Positions 16,925 through 24,940 of a stretch of DNA of 64,000 nucleotides are shown here, in pieces (within the stretch, counting starts at the first letter, position 1; each line of letters begins with the position of its first letter). The notes under the pieces are model-generated. The model was not told the DNA's origin. It was given only the letters and a program-made list of their open reading frames with translations, and made no database searches. This stretch comes from Methylobacter sp. (GTDB lineage: Bacteria > Pseudomonadota > Gammaproteobacteria > Methylococcales > Methylomonadaceae). The DNA is taken from NCBI GenBank assembly GCA_030653175.1, contig JAURZV010000031.1, positions 102,074-166,073 of the forward strand, given 5' to 3'. A program made the translations under genes and the position numbers.

Positions 16925-17095
16925 TGTGGCGGGGTTGCAAACCCCGCCACGCTTGGAGCTCCCCACGACTTCACTCGGCGCAGCGCGCCTGTACTGCATT
17001 CCCACGCAGCGCGTGGGAACGAGAATAAAGTCGAGTTTAACTGTGTTTCTGGAGTGCAGGCTTCGCCTGCTGCGCAAGCAAAGCTTGCACTCCTG
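16925..17095. repeat. Cluster of three palindromic repeats upstream of gnd
   Basis: Three different families lie side by side in the 16797-17162 space: GGCGGGGTTGCAAACCCCGC (16929-16948), the ATTCCCACGCAGCGCGTGGG palindrome (~16999-17018), and GGAGTGCAGGCTTCGCCTGC facing AAGCTTGCACTCC (~17050-17093). No gene was found in this space. Confidence 0.85.
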
Positions 17096-17162
17096 CCATG
17101 CCATGGTTCACTAGTGCCCTGTGGGATGCCATTTAAAGAGCGACGCTAAAGCGTCCGTTAAA

Positions 17163-17567
17163 TCAATGCTTACCCGGCTCCAGTTTTACCCCCCGTCTTT
17201 CATAGGTCACATAGGCTTGTAACGCGGTCATTTTCGGATCGTCGGCGGCCAGAGGCTGTCCTTCCAGCGGATTTTTAAGGCACCAGTTGATCATTTGCCA
17301 AAGCGGTACGACTTTACCTAACTGTTTTTGAAATTTCGGATAGGTTTCGGGATGAGTGTTGGCGGCATTGGGATGACACTGGGCGCAGGCAACGCCGTTG
17401 CCGCCCAGCTTGGGGCTGGTCCATAACTCGCGGCCTTCGCTCACAACACTCATAAACTGCTGCTGCCAGCGTTGCAGGTCGGCATCGGTAAACTCATCCG
17501 CCAGGGATGAACCGGTGGATGCAAACGCCAAACACAGCGCCATCGCTATTTTTTGATAAGTAGACAT
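17163..17567 (-). CDS. Periplasmic monoheme c-type cytochrome
   Basis: The 134-residue protein has a cleavable signal peptide (to SSLADE, ~residue 24). A single heme c attachment site, CAQCH, is at residues 61-65, followed by PNAANTHPETYPKFQKQLG. The segment INWCLKNPLEGQPLAADDPK resembles the C-terminal heme domains of SoxA-like or associated cytochromes, and it carries an additional cysteine. It probably transfers electrons in the periplasm to or from the MauG-like diheme protein encoded two genes upstream. Spacing to the metallophosphoesterase gene is 21 bp, consistent with one operon. The physiological partner is not shown by sequence. Confidence 0.82.
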   Translation of the reverse strand: MSTYQKIAMALCLAFASTGSSLADEFTDADLQRWQQQFMSVVSEGRELWTSPKLGGNGVACAQCHPNAANTHPETYPKFQKQLGKVVPLWQMINWCLKNPLEGQPLAADDPKMTALQAYVTYERRGVKLEPGKH

Positions 17568-17588
17568 GTTCTTGCTCCTGTGCTGCGG

Positions 17589-18665
17589 CTAATAATGTGT
17601 TTGCGGGACTATCCGCGCCTTTTCGTCCTGATAGACGGCATCTTCAGGGCGTTTTTGCTTTTCGTTGTAGCGGACGATCCGGCCGGTATTGTCATAAAGC
17701 GTAAAATTCAGATCCGCATTGCCATTGGCCAGATTGATAAATTGCCAGCCGGTGGCATCACGATCGAAAAACGGATCGGCCCGGTTCATAGGCACCGTCA
17801 GCTTAGGCAAGTATTGCTCCGCTTGGGCATAAGATTGCGGATAGGGCCACGGCCAGGCGGTTGCCATCACCGAATTGAAACTGATATTGCCGATCTGGTT
17901 ATACTGGATCTGGTGGACGTGACCGTAGATGACTGAAACCTTTTTGAACGGTTTCAGTAACGCCTGAATTTGATCGGCATCTTCGGTCCAGAAATTCCAG
18001 CCTTTATAAATTTTCTGTAACGGCGAATGGGAAAACACCACCACCGGCGTGTTTTTGTCGATCTTGTCCAGATCGTTTTTAAGCCACAGTCGCTGCTCTT
18101 CGCCAACCATGAACGGCGAACCGTTCGGGTTGTCGAGCCCGGCCATTTCCAGCATCCGTTGCTCGGCGGTCGGCCAGCGCTTGAACGTCCAGTCGTCATA
18201 AGTTCTGATGCTGTTCAGCACCACGAAATGAACGCCTTTATGGTCGAAGCTGTAGTATTGGGGGCCGAACAGCTTTTCCCAGTAAGCGCCCAGATCCAGG
18301 TAATAATCATGTTCGCCCATTACATGATGGACATCGCCATGCAATGCCGACAGAATTTCCGCGCCATGATCCAATTCGGGCTTGCTGCCAAGCTGCGCCA
18401 GATCGCCGCCGAACATCACAAAATCCGGCTTGGGTATCAACAGGTTGGTTTCCGCGACGGCGCGAATCAGGCCGCGATCCCAGTTCCTGACGAAACGGTT
18501 GTCTTTAATATGCTGGATATGGGCGTCGGAAATATAAGCGAAGGTGAAATTCCGGTCACTTTCCGCAAAGGCCAGTTCGACCAGGCTGATCGGCAAGGTG
18601 CTGCCGATGGCTAACGCACCTGCGGTTTTGATGAAATTCCGGCGGCTGTTATTCATTGTGTTCAT
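17589..18665 (-). CDS. Tat-exported metallophosphoesterase
   Basis: The 358-residue calcineurin-like phosphoesterase opens with a twin-arginine signal, NNSRRNFIKTAGALAIG, implying export already folded with its metals. Metal-binding blocks are present in order: YISDAHI (D-x-H), FGGDLAQ (GD), MGEHDYY (GxHD in place of GNHD), FSHSPL and YGHVHQI (GHxH). The substrate is unknown. It sits between a MauG-type peroxidase and a monoheme cytochrome, 17 bp after the former, so the three are one transcription unit. A role linked to the periplasmic cytochromes is suggested by context only. An in-frame second ATG lies at codon 4. Confidence 0.85.
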   Translation of the reverse strand: MNTMNNSRRNFIKTAGALAIGSTLPISLVELAFAESDRNFTFAYISDAHIQHIKDNRFVRNWDRGLIRAVAETNLLIPKPDFVMFGGDLAQLGSKPELDHGAEILSALHGDVHHVMGEHDYYLDLGAYWEKLFGPQYYSFDHKGVHFVVLNSIRTYDDWTFKRWPTAEQRMLEMAGLDNPNGSPFMVGEEQRLWLKNDLDKIDKNTPVVVFSHSPLQKIYKGWNFWTEDADQIQALLKPFKKVSVIYGHVHQIQYNQIGNISFNSVMATAWPWPYPQSYAQAEQYLPKLTVPMNRADPFFDRDATGWQFINLANGNADLNFTLYDNTGRIVRYNEKQKRPEDAVYQDEKARIVPQTHY

Positions 18666-18681
18666 AGTGTGAACTCCTCAT

Positions 18682-19851
18682 TCAGTTGGCCGCTTGGGTC
18701 GGTGTAGGAACAGCTTGTTTCGAGCTGATACTTGAGCTGGTCAGTGCTTTCATAAAAGCCACCAGATCGTTCAGCTGCGGGTCGGTCAGATTAAGCGGAC
18801 GGATGCCGCCGCTCAGAAAGTCGTTTACCCGTTCGCCCGTCTTGTTCACGCCGCCGTTATTATAATGAACCATCACCTCTTTCAATGTTTTCAGGCTGCC
18901 GTCGTGCATATAGGGTGCGGTCAACTCGACATTGCGCAAGGTAGGCGTTTTGAAGGCACCGATTTGGCTTAATTCGTCGGTCACCGCAAAGCGTCCCAAT
19001 TCCGACGACTTTTTATCGGTCAACACCATCACGTCGACCTCGCCACCTTTATTTTTAGCCTCAAGAAAGGCTTGGGCCAGTCGGGGAATGTCTTGCTGAA
19101 TTTGATTGATGCCGACGCCGATATTGTGAAAACGGCTGTCGGTAAAGAGGGCGTGATCCTGTTCAATGGTATGACAGGAAACGCAGCGGCCTTCCCCGAT
19201 GAATAGATCGAATCCGCGAATCTGGGTAGCGGTCATCGCATCGGTTTGGCCTTTGAAGTAATAACGGTCGAAAGGTGAGTTGCCGGAGACCAGTGTACGC
19301 TCAAAGCCGGCAATGGCTTTGGCGACATGATCCATGGTTATTTTTTTGCCGCTCACTCCGAATACGGATTGGAATGCAGCCTGATAATAAGGATCCGTGC
19401 GGGTAATTTCGAGTATCGGTTCGTGATTGGCTAGGCCGCCTTCTACCGGATTGACCGGAGGCTGCTTGGATTGGCCTTCCAGATCCGGTTCACGTCCGTC
19501 CCAGAATTGAGATTGGTTGAATGCGGCATTGAGCACGGTGGGGGCGTTGCGCGTTCCGGTCAGTCCGTGATGACCGACCGAGACCGGCAGGCCGTCGGTA
19601 AACGCCTGTTTTTCATTATGGCAGTTTGCGCAACTGACCGTGCCGTCAACAGAAAAGCGTTTGTCATGAAACAGTTTATCGCCCAATTCAATTTTGGCCG
19701 GGGTTTGCGGATTGCTTGCCGGTATAGGGACCGGCGGCAAACCTAACAGGTTATTTTCTTCGGAAGGGCTGGTCGCCTGTGGATTGGCGATAGCCTGGGC
19801 GCTGGCGAACAATGCAGTGGTGCCGAGAGCCAGCAGTAATAAATATCGCAT
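18682..19851 (-). CDS. Diheme cytochrome c peroxidase / MauG family protein
   Basis: The 389-residue periplasmic protein has a signal peptide (to AIANP, ~residue 23). Two heme c sites are visible: CANCH at residues 74-78 and CVSCH at 223-227. Between and after them lie family motifs such as GTRNAPTVLNAAFN, FWDGREPDLEGQ, FKTPTLRNVELTAPYMHDGS and VMVHYNNGG. These identify the bacterial cytochrome c peroxidase/MauG family, which either reduces hydrogen peroxide or carries out oxidative protein modification. The sequence does not distinguish these. It is the first gene of a three-gene operon with the metallophosphoesterase and monoheme cytochrome. Confidence 0.9.
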   Translation of the reverse strand: MRYLLLLALGTTALFASAQAIANPQATSPSEENNLLGLPPVPIPASNPQTPAKIELGDKLFHDKRFSVDGTVSCANCHNEKQAFTDGLPVSVGHHGLTGTRNAPTVLNAAFNQSQFWDGREPDLEGQSKQPPVNPVEGGLANHEPILEITRTDPYYQAAFQSVFGVSGKKITMDHVAKAIAGFERTLVSGNSPFDRYYFKGQTDAMTATQIRGFDLFIGEGRCVSCHTIEQDHALFTDSRFHNIGVGINQIQQDIPRLAQAFLEAKNKGGEVDVMVLTDKKSSELGRFAVTDELSQIGAFKTPTLRNVELTAPYMHDGSLKTLKEVMVHYNNGGVNKTGERVNDFLSGGIRPLNLTDPQLNDLVAFMKALTSSSISSKQAVPTPTQAAN

Positions 19852-20018
19852 GATGAACCCCCTGTTGTGTCATAGAGAAAAGCAGTTGTTACTGTTTATA
19901 ATCTTGAAACCAACTATTCAGTTGTTTGTAACCTGACATATACCATGATTGCCAAAATGCAAGCTACTAATTAAGGTTATAACTGATTTTAAAGCACAGA
20001 AGGAGATAATAATAAACT

Positions 20019-20546
20019 TTATTCAGAACTATTTTGCCGCAGCTGAATTTGGGCGCGGATCAGGGCTGCAATAACCACAAACAATAGCGCCGCCAATGAA
20101 AATTCCAGCAATAAAAAAGCGGCAATTTTAAACCAGGCGAACAAAGGATCAACAAACCTGACCAGCCAGCCGCCCGCCTCATCTGCCAAAGCTGAAAGGT
20201 AAGTCAAGCCGCTTATCCAGATTTTCAGCCGTACCGAGAACTCGGTCATCAACATCAAATGGGTTAAAGTCAGCACCAGCATGCCCATCGAGAAAAGGTG
20301 GAAATGCGAAACTTCCAGCATGCCCTGATAACTGCGCGGCGGCGTAAGAACAGCATCAACCCAACCTTGCTTTTTTTGCAATACGGCTAATTTAAGGTGG
20401 ATGGATGAGGTTTGGTAATTCCATGCGCATCCCTGCGCCCTTGGCTTGGTCTGACAGGTGTTAAAAATTAACTTTAAAACCGGCCTGTACCAAACGCGGC
20501 GAACCGGGCAGGATGCCGCGGGTGCGATCGACGATGTATTCTTCAT
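20019..20546 (-). CDS. Conserved membrane protein, N-terminus uncertain or truncated
   Basis: The frame is open from 20546, but its first ~29 codons lie inside the TonB-receptor gene in another frame and look non-native. The convincing part starts after that gene's stop: KKQGWVDAVLTPPRSYQGML, then VSHFHLFSMGMLVLTLTHLM and a second pair of hydrophobic segments near the C-terminus (FKIAAFLLLEFSLAALLFVV). It appears to be a three-to-four helix inner-membrane protein with conserved histidines (SHFHLF). No confident start codon or ribosome site was found between 20460 and 20321, so an N-terminal truncation is possible; ATG 20321 would give only ~100 residues. Function unknown. Confidence 0.5.
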   Translation of the reverse strand: MKNTSSIAPAASCPVRRVWYRPVLKLIFNTCQTKPRAQGCAWNYQTSSIHLKLAVLQKKQGWVDAVLTPPRSYQGMLEVSHFHLFSMGMLVLTLTHLMLMTEFSVRLKIWISGLTYLSALADEAGGWLVRFVDPLFAWFKIAAFLLLEFSLAALLFVVIAALIRAQIQLRQNSSE

Positions 20547-22656
20547 CCAGCAGGTTTTTCAACGAAACGAACAAATCGGTATTCAATGGCTTCACATGAT
20601 AAGTAGTGCCGACATTTAACACCACATAACCATCAATTTTGCCAAGTTGACCATTGCCATTGGCGGCCGCTTTTGGCGTATTGGCAAAGTCACTGAACTG
20701 CTCGCCGACAAACACGGTTTCCAGATGTATATCAAAGCCGCTGGGATGCGCATAACCTATTGTGGAGGTAAGCGTGTGCTTAGGAGAATATGGCAGACGG
20801 TTGCCTTCGCGCGCACCCGGCACTATACCGCCAACACATGCGCCCGGAATGGTTCCGTCTACTGCCAAGCATCTAAAATCTGAGGTCATTTCTGCATTAC
20901 CCACCCAGGTGTAGGCCGCCTGAAAATAGACATTGTGAACGCTATCAAACAAGGTGCCGAAGTCCTGCCTGCCAAATAGCTCCACCCCTTGATACAGAGC
21001 TGCACCAGTGGCAAGTGGCGTGGTGCCGCCGGCGATGCTACCCACCGCATTTTGCTGCTGGAAATCGGCATGAAACAGGGTGGCGTCCAATTTGGCGCCG
21101 GTATACGGCTTGGTGCGTACGCCCAATTCATAGTTCCAGCTTTTTTCCGGGCCTACATTAATCGGTCTGCCTGTACCACTGATTTCGTCTTCGACGCGCG
21201 GCGGCGCAAAGCCGCCGTGAAAGCCAAAGAAGGTGGTGATCTGTTCATTGGGGCTGTGATTGATGCCGAATGCGGGAAGTATTTCGGTTAACACCGATTC
21301 GCCTTGGGCATTGTTCAATTTGTTGAAACGGCTGAAATTGACATGCTCGATACGGACGCCTGGGGTTAAACTCCAGTCGCCCAGGATGAAACGGTTTTGC
21401 GCAAAGCCGGAGTAAGCGTCGGTATTGCGTTCATTCCTTTCGCCGATTGCAACCGCTCCCGTGCTTCGCGTGCGGTTTTCCTGGACGCGGGATTGCTCTT
21501 CATAATGCGCACGGAAACCCATATCCAGTTCGTTGGCTAGCCCTAAGGTCTGGTGGTTGACATGCAATCGTGGTTCGACGCCATAGGTATAGTAATCGCG
21601 CAAGCGTCCCTGAATTGAATTACAGCCATCGGCATTAACGGCGGTACCGGCAAGACGGGCAGCTACGAATCCTGCGCATTGCGTGTCGGTCGTGGTGCTG
21701 GATTGGCGCCACCAGTCACGATTAAAAGCCGACCAGTAAGCATTGGTGGTCAAGGTGACGTCATCATTAAAACTCAGTTCATGGGTCAATGACGCGCCAT
21801 AGCGGTCGGCTGTCATCCGGTCATTTTTAAACGGGTTGTAGCGTATGCCGAAGTTGCGCATTTCCGCGTCGGTGATCCCGGAATAAGTCACTTGCGAATC
21901 TTCCTGATAATAATTGCCGCGCAAGGTCAGGGCATTGCTGGCGTTGATGTCGTAAACGCCCTTGACGTTGAAATCGTTGATGTCGGCATGGGTGTTGTCG
22001 CGCGCGCCTTCGCTTTCCTTATGGGTAATATCCAGCAGGCCGCCGAAATCGCCGACCCTGCCGCCATAATTGAAGTGGGCGTCATAAAACTCGCGGGTGC
22101 CTCCGGTAAAACTGAGGTTGCCGCCGGGTTTGCTAGGTGGGTTGGGGGTAAGGTAATTGATGGTGCCTGAGATGGTTTGCGGGCCATACATGATCTGAGC
22201 GGGGCCTTTTAACACCTCAATGCTGGCGAAGCGTTCAATCGGTGGATGATAGTAGCTGGCGTTATCGCCATAGGGCGCATAAGACAGCGGGATGCCGTCT
22301 TCCAGTAATAAAGTTTTGGTCGAGCGGCTGGGATTCATGCCGCGGATACCGATGTTGGGCCGCAGGCCGAAGCCTTCTTCGTCACGGACATTGACGCCCG
22401 GTATTTTGCGTAGCGCTTCGTTGACATTGAAAACATGGCTCTTGAACAGTTCTTCCTGTTTCAGGACATTGACCGCGCCCGGAATGGTTTTGAGCTTATC
22501 CGCAGATCCCACAATTTCCACCACAGGCATTACCAGGATGGCAGTTTTTTTTTGTTTGTTGGTGTTGGTGGTATCTGTAGCCGACACCGGCGAAGCGTAG
22601 CCTAGAGCGAGCGCAATTTGTCCTGGAATCAGCAGTTTTATTATTTTCTTATTCAT
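20461..22656 (-). CDS. TonB-dependent receptor (FecA-like)
   Basis: The 731-residue outer-membrane receptor has a signal peptide (to SPVSAT, ~residue 26). The plug domain starts at IPGAVNVLKQEELFKSH and includes ALRKIPGVNVRDEEG, PNIGIRGMNPSRS and MYGPQTISGTINYLT. The 22-strand barrel ends in the expected aromatic terminus GFKVNF. The plug resembles Fe-dicitrate/siderophore receptors, which import ferric chelates using TonB energy. The ligand cannot be named from sequence. A candidate Fur site lies at 22711-22730, 55 bp upstream of the start, supporting iron control. No sigma/anti-sigma FecIR pair is adjacent. Confidence 0.92.
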   Translation of the reverse strand: MNKKIIKLLIPGQIALALGYASPVSATDTTNTNKQKKTAILVMPVVEIVGSADKLKTIPGAVNVLKQEELFKSHVFNVNEALRKIPGVNVRDEEGFGLRPNIGIRGMNPSRSTKTLLLEDGIPLSYAPYGDNASYYHPPIERFASIEVLKGPAQIMYGPQTISGTINYLTPNPPSKPGGNLSFTGGTREFYDAHFNYGGRVGDFGGLLDITHKESEGARDNTHADINDFNVKGVYDINASNALTLRGNYYQEDSQVTYSGITDAEMRNFGIRYNPFKNDRMTADRYGASLTHELSFNDDVTLTTNAYWSAFNRDWWRQSSTTTDTQCAGFVAARLAGTAVNADGCNSIQGRLRDYYTYGVEPRLHVNHQTLGLANELDMGFRAHYEEQSRVQENRTRSTGAVAIGERNERNTDAYSGFAQNRFILGDWSLTPGVRIEHVNFSRFNKLNNAQGESVLTEILPAFGINHSPNEQITTFFGFHGGFAPPRVEDEISGTGRPINVGPEKSWNYELGVRTKPYTGAKLDATLFHADFQQQNAVGSIAGGTTPLATGAALYQGVELFGRQDFGTLFDSVHNVYFQAAYTWVGNAEMTSDFRCLAVDGTIPGACVGGIVPGAREGNRLPYSPKHTLTSTIGYAHPSGFDIHLETVFVGEQFSDFANTPKAAANGNGQLGKIDGYVVLNVGTTYHVKPLNTDLFVSLKNLLDEEYIVDRTRGILPGSPRLVQAGFKVNF

Positions 22657-22710
22657 AGTCGTTTGTCCAAATGTGAGTTTCGATAAAAGTATAGGGCAAA
22701 TAGTTATGTT

Positions 22711-22730
22711 GATGCAAACGATTCTTATTT
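22711..22730 (-). promoter_or_regulatory. Candidate Fur box upstream of TonB receptor
   Basis: Read on the minus strand the sequence is AAATAAGAATCGTTTGCATC, an approximate match to the 7-1-7 inverted Fur consensus built on GATAAT/ATTATC-like hexamers. It is placed where a repressor would block the receptor promoter. The match is partial, and a position-weight search would be decisive. Confidence 0.45.
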
Positions 22731-22832
22731 AAATCTTAAAATGTGGTTTTATTGCTTGCATCCTTTAAGTCGATGCTTGAGAAACCAGTTCTGCCCGGTA
22801 ATACCAGGCCATAACAGGCGATTAAATGGGGG

Positions 22833-23903
22833 TTAGTCGGTATTGACCTTGTTTTGTAATTGCAAGACCAGATCCTTAATCACCGTTTCCTGCGCCATGA
22901 TGCTCTCGCATAACCGGAATTGGCCGACAGCGCGCTGTAAGTTTTGCTCGGGCTCTGTGACCTTGAAATACCGATTCCCTTCCAGATAATCGGTATAAAA
23001 CCGGATGCCTAATTCAAAGGGGATCAGCCGGATGGCGGGGTATAAATAGTGATAATCGTGTTCGGTAAAAAACGCGCCGGCCTCGTTCAGGTAGCTTTTT
23101 AACAGAGCGGCACAAATATCCATATTAAACCCGACCGGCTCAGCGTTGTAACAGCAGGATCGCACACAATCACCAATATCGTAATGAACCAGGCCCGGCT
23201 TGACGGTGTCCAGATCGATAATGCTGACGATTCTTTTGCTATGTTTATCAAACAGGAAGTTGTTTAATTTGGGATCGCCGTGAATAACCCGTAAAGACAG
23301 CAAGCCCTGATGTTTTGCGGCTTCCAGATCATCGGCGATAGGCTGGAGCTTGGCTATAAATTCAGCGCAATACCTGCTTTCGGACGGTGAATCCAGCTTG
23401 ATCTGCGGCTTTAAAATTTGATGATAATGCTTCAAATAGCCCGGCGCTATATGAAAGCCGGGCAGGGTGTCATGCAATCGATGAGGATTAAGATCGCTAA
23501 TCAAGCGGTGAAAATGCCCCAGCGCAAATCCGGCCTGCTCAGCGTCACTGATAGTGCCTATAGTTTCAATGCCTTCGGTGTTGGCAATAAAGCTTAGCGC
23601 TCGCCAGCAATCGCCGTTTTGATCCTGATAAAGTGAGTTGTTATCAGCGGTTTTTAAAATTTCCGGGATTTGCAGCATGACCGAAGCGTCGATTTTTTGC
23701 GCTATATGCCGATCAAGCATAGTCAGGTTAGCCATGATTTGCTCAGGCGCAGGAAAAACCGTGCGGTTTATGCGTTGCAGAACAAACGGGGATGATGGCG
23801 TTGCGACCAGATACGTATCATTAATCAGGCCATTGCCGAGCGGGGTTATCTCGGTAACGGTACGGGCGAATTGGTTGGCGATGGGGAGTAATGTGTTCAG
23901 CAA
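22833..23903 (-). CDS. Aminoglycoside/choline-kinase-like phosphotransferase
   Basis: The 356-residue protein has the APH fold: an N-terminal lobe with PLGNGLINDTYLV and FVLQRINRTVFPAPEQ. The catalytic loop is VIHGDPKLNNFLFD, and the metal-binding IIDLDTVKPGLVHYDIGDC follows. The closest general resemblance is to N-acetylhexosamine kinase-like or mucin-desulfatase-type members that phosphorylate sugars. The true substrate is unknown. The start appears to be TTG at 23903. No ATG is available near the beginning of the conserved region, so the start is moderately uncertain. It lies downstream of rdgB, separated by a long repeat hairpin. Confidence 0.82.
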   Translation of the reverse strand: MLNTLLPIANQFARTVTEITPLGNGLINDTYLVATPSSPFVLQRINRTVFPAPEQIMANLTMLDRHIAQKIDASVMLQIPEILKTADNNSLYQDQNGDCWRALSFIANTEGIETIGTISDAEQAGFALGHFHRLISDLNPHRLHDTLPGFHIAPGYLKHYHQILKPQIKLDSPSESRYCAEFIAKLQPIADDLEAAKHQGLLSLRVIHGDPKLNNFLFDKHSKRIVSIIDLDTVKPGLVHYDIGDCVRSCCYNAEPVGFNMDICAALLKSYLNEAGAFFTEHDYHYLYPAIRLIPFELGIRFYTDYLEGNRYFKVTEPEQNLQRAVGQFRLCESIMAQETVIKDLVLQLQNKVNTD

Positions 23904-23959
23904 AATACAATTCCGGGAGAGGACGGTCCATCAAAAATCTGATCCGTAGGAAAAACAGA

Positions 23960-24037
23960 GTCCACGAAAATTACGAAAGGCACGAAAAAAAGCAAAATAA
24001 TCGTGTTGTGTTCGTGTTTTTCGTGCCTTTCGTGGAC
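23960..24037. repeat. R7 hairpin (GTCCACGAA ... TTCGTGGAC)
   Basis: GTCCACGAAAATTACGAAAG and following bases face CTTTCGTGGAC at 24027-24037 over a long imperfect stem of ~30 bp. The same family is at 15240, 37638 and 41158. Lying between rdgB and the phosphotransferase gene, it could act as a transcript barrier or a processing site. Confidence 0.85.
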
Positions 24038-24043
24038 AATTCT

Positions 24044-24655
24044 TTAAGTAGATTCCCTGGCCTTGATTAATGCCGTTAGAGTCTTCAGCGCCCGCCCTCT
24101 GTGACTCAGTGAATTTTTAACCGCCGCCGGTAATTCTGCCGATGTGCAGCTCTGCTCCGGCACCCAGAATACCGGATCATAACCGAAACCGTTTTCGCCG
24201 ACCGTATGATCCAAAATCCTGCCTTCCCAAACGCCTTGGGCGATGACGGGACAAGGATCATTCGCGTGTTCCATAAACACCATCACGCAGATAAACCGCG
24301 CCGTGCGCAGTTCATCAGGTACGCCTTCAAGTTCCCGCAACAGCTTGTCCAGATTGTCCAGATCACTGGCGCCAACTCCGGCATATCTGGCGGAAATCAC
24401 GCCGGGCGCACCATTCAGGGCGTCAACCACCAGCCCCGAATCATCGGCTATCGCCGGCAACTTACAATGCAATGCGGCATTTCTGGCTTTCAAAATGGCA
24501 TTTTCCACAAACGTAGCGCCGGTTTCTTCCACGTCGACAACATTAAACGCGGATTGCGGCACAATGGGATGATCCGCCAGTATCGCCTGAATTTCCCTGA
24601 TCTTGCCGGGATTCCCGCTGGCCAGGACGATTTTATTTATGGTTGAAAAGATCAT
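24044..24655 (-). CDS. rdgB: XTP/dITP diphosphatase (RdgB/HAM1)
   Basis: The 203-residue cytosolic house-cleaning enzyme hydrolyses deaminated purine triphosphates (XTP, dITP, ITP) to monophosphates. Motifs: VLASGNPGKIREIQAIL near the N-terminus, ETGATFVENAILKARNAA, the metal site ADDSGLVVDALNGAPGV, and C-terminal GFGYDPVFWVPE and SLSHRGRAL. Length is normal. The ATG at 24655 overlaps a TGA at 24652-24654. That stop was probably once the end of rph, but is now the end of a chimeric 72-codon frame produced by duplication of the rph/rdgB junction (see 24643-24940). Confidence 0.95.
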   Translation of the reverse strand: MIFSTINKIVLASGNPGKIREIQAILADHPIVPQSAFNVVDVEETGATFVENAILKARNAALHCKLPAIADDSGLVVDALNGAPGVISARYAGVGASDLDNLDKLLRELEGVPDELRTARFICVMVFMEHANDPCPVIAQGVWEGRILDHTVGENGFGYDPVFWVPEQSCTSAELPAAVKNSLSHRGRALKTLTALIKAREST

Positions 24656-24725
24656 TTATGATTTTCTATCGCGAACCGTTGTTTTTCCAGCAATTCCTTG
24701 ATCCCTGAACCTGCCAGCTCCAGCA
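24643..24725. repeat. Left copy of an 83-bp direct repeat at the rph/rdgB junction
   Basis: It matches 24858-24940 at 80 of 83 positions. It contains the last ~70 bp of an rph coding end plus the first ~13 bp of rdgB, including the overlapping ATGA. The right-hand copy carries the functional rph end; this copy carries the functional rdgB start. Confidence 0.92.
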
Positions 24726-24870
24726 CTAAGCGGGGCGGGGTTTGCAACACTAAGCGGGGCGGGGTTTGCAACCCCGCTCCTAACGTTTTTGCGATGCCTA
24801 AGCTCAAGCCATGCAAAACGTTTCGGACGGAGCAGCATGCCCCATCCGGCTTGTGTGTTGAAAAGATCAT
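24652..24870 (-). other. Chimeric 72-codon frame bridging rph and rdgB
   Basis: The frame starts at ATG 24870, overlapping the rph stop as ATGA. It begins with the first codons of rdgB (MIFST), passes through the repeat insert, and finishes with the rph C-terminus ([19 protein letters not shown]). Its TGA overlaps the rdgB ATG. It is built entirely from duplicated gene ends plus repeat DNA, so I do not claim a functional protein. Translation of it could, however, keep rph and rdgB coupled. Confidence 0.4.
24726..24857. repeat. R4 composite element inserted between the 83-bp direct repeats
   Basis: The 132-bp insert contains two tandem copies of CTAAGCGGGGCGGGGTTTGC and a GGGGTTTGCAACCCC palindrome. 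AACGTTTT, a spacer, and CGGACGGAGCAGCATGCCCC followed by ATCCGGCTT complete it. The same order of parts occurs at 56168-56286, also between long direct repeats, so it behaves like a defined element of about 100-130 bp. Confidence 0.85.
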
Positions 24871-24940
24871 TTATGATTTTCTATCGCGAACCGTTGTTTT
24901 TCCAGCAATATCTTGATCCCTGAACCTGCCAGTTCCAGCA
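24858..24940. repeat. Right copy of the 83-bp direct repeat (true rph end)
   Basis: This copy holds the last codons of rph in frame and the ATGA overlap at 24867-24870. Compared with 24643-24725 it differs at three bases, all within the rph-derived part. Confidence 0.92.

Noticed and set aside
16859..17114. Frames of 62-81 codons upstream of gnd
   Set aside because: Both strands are open because of the palindromes; no start signal or family match.
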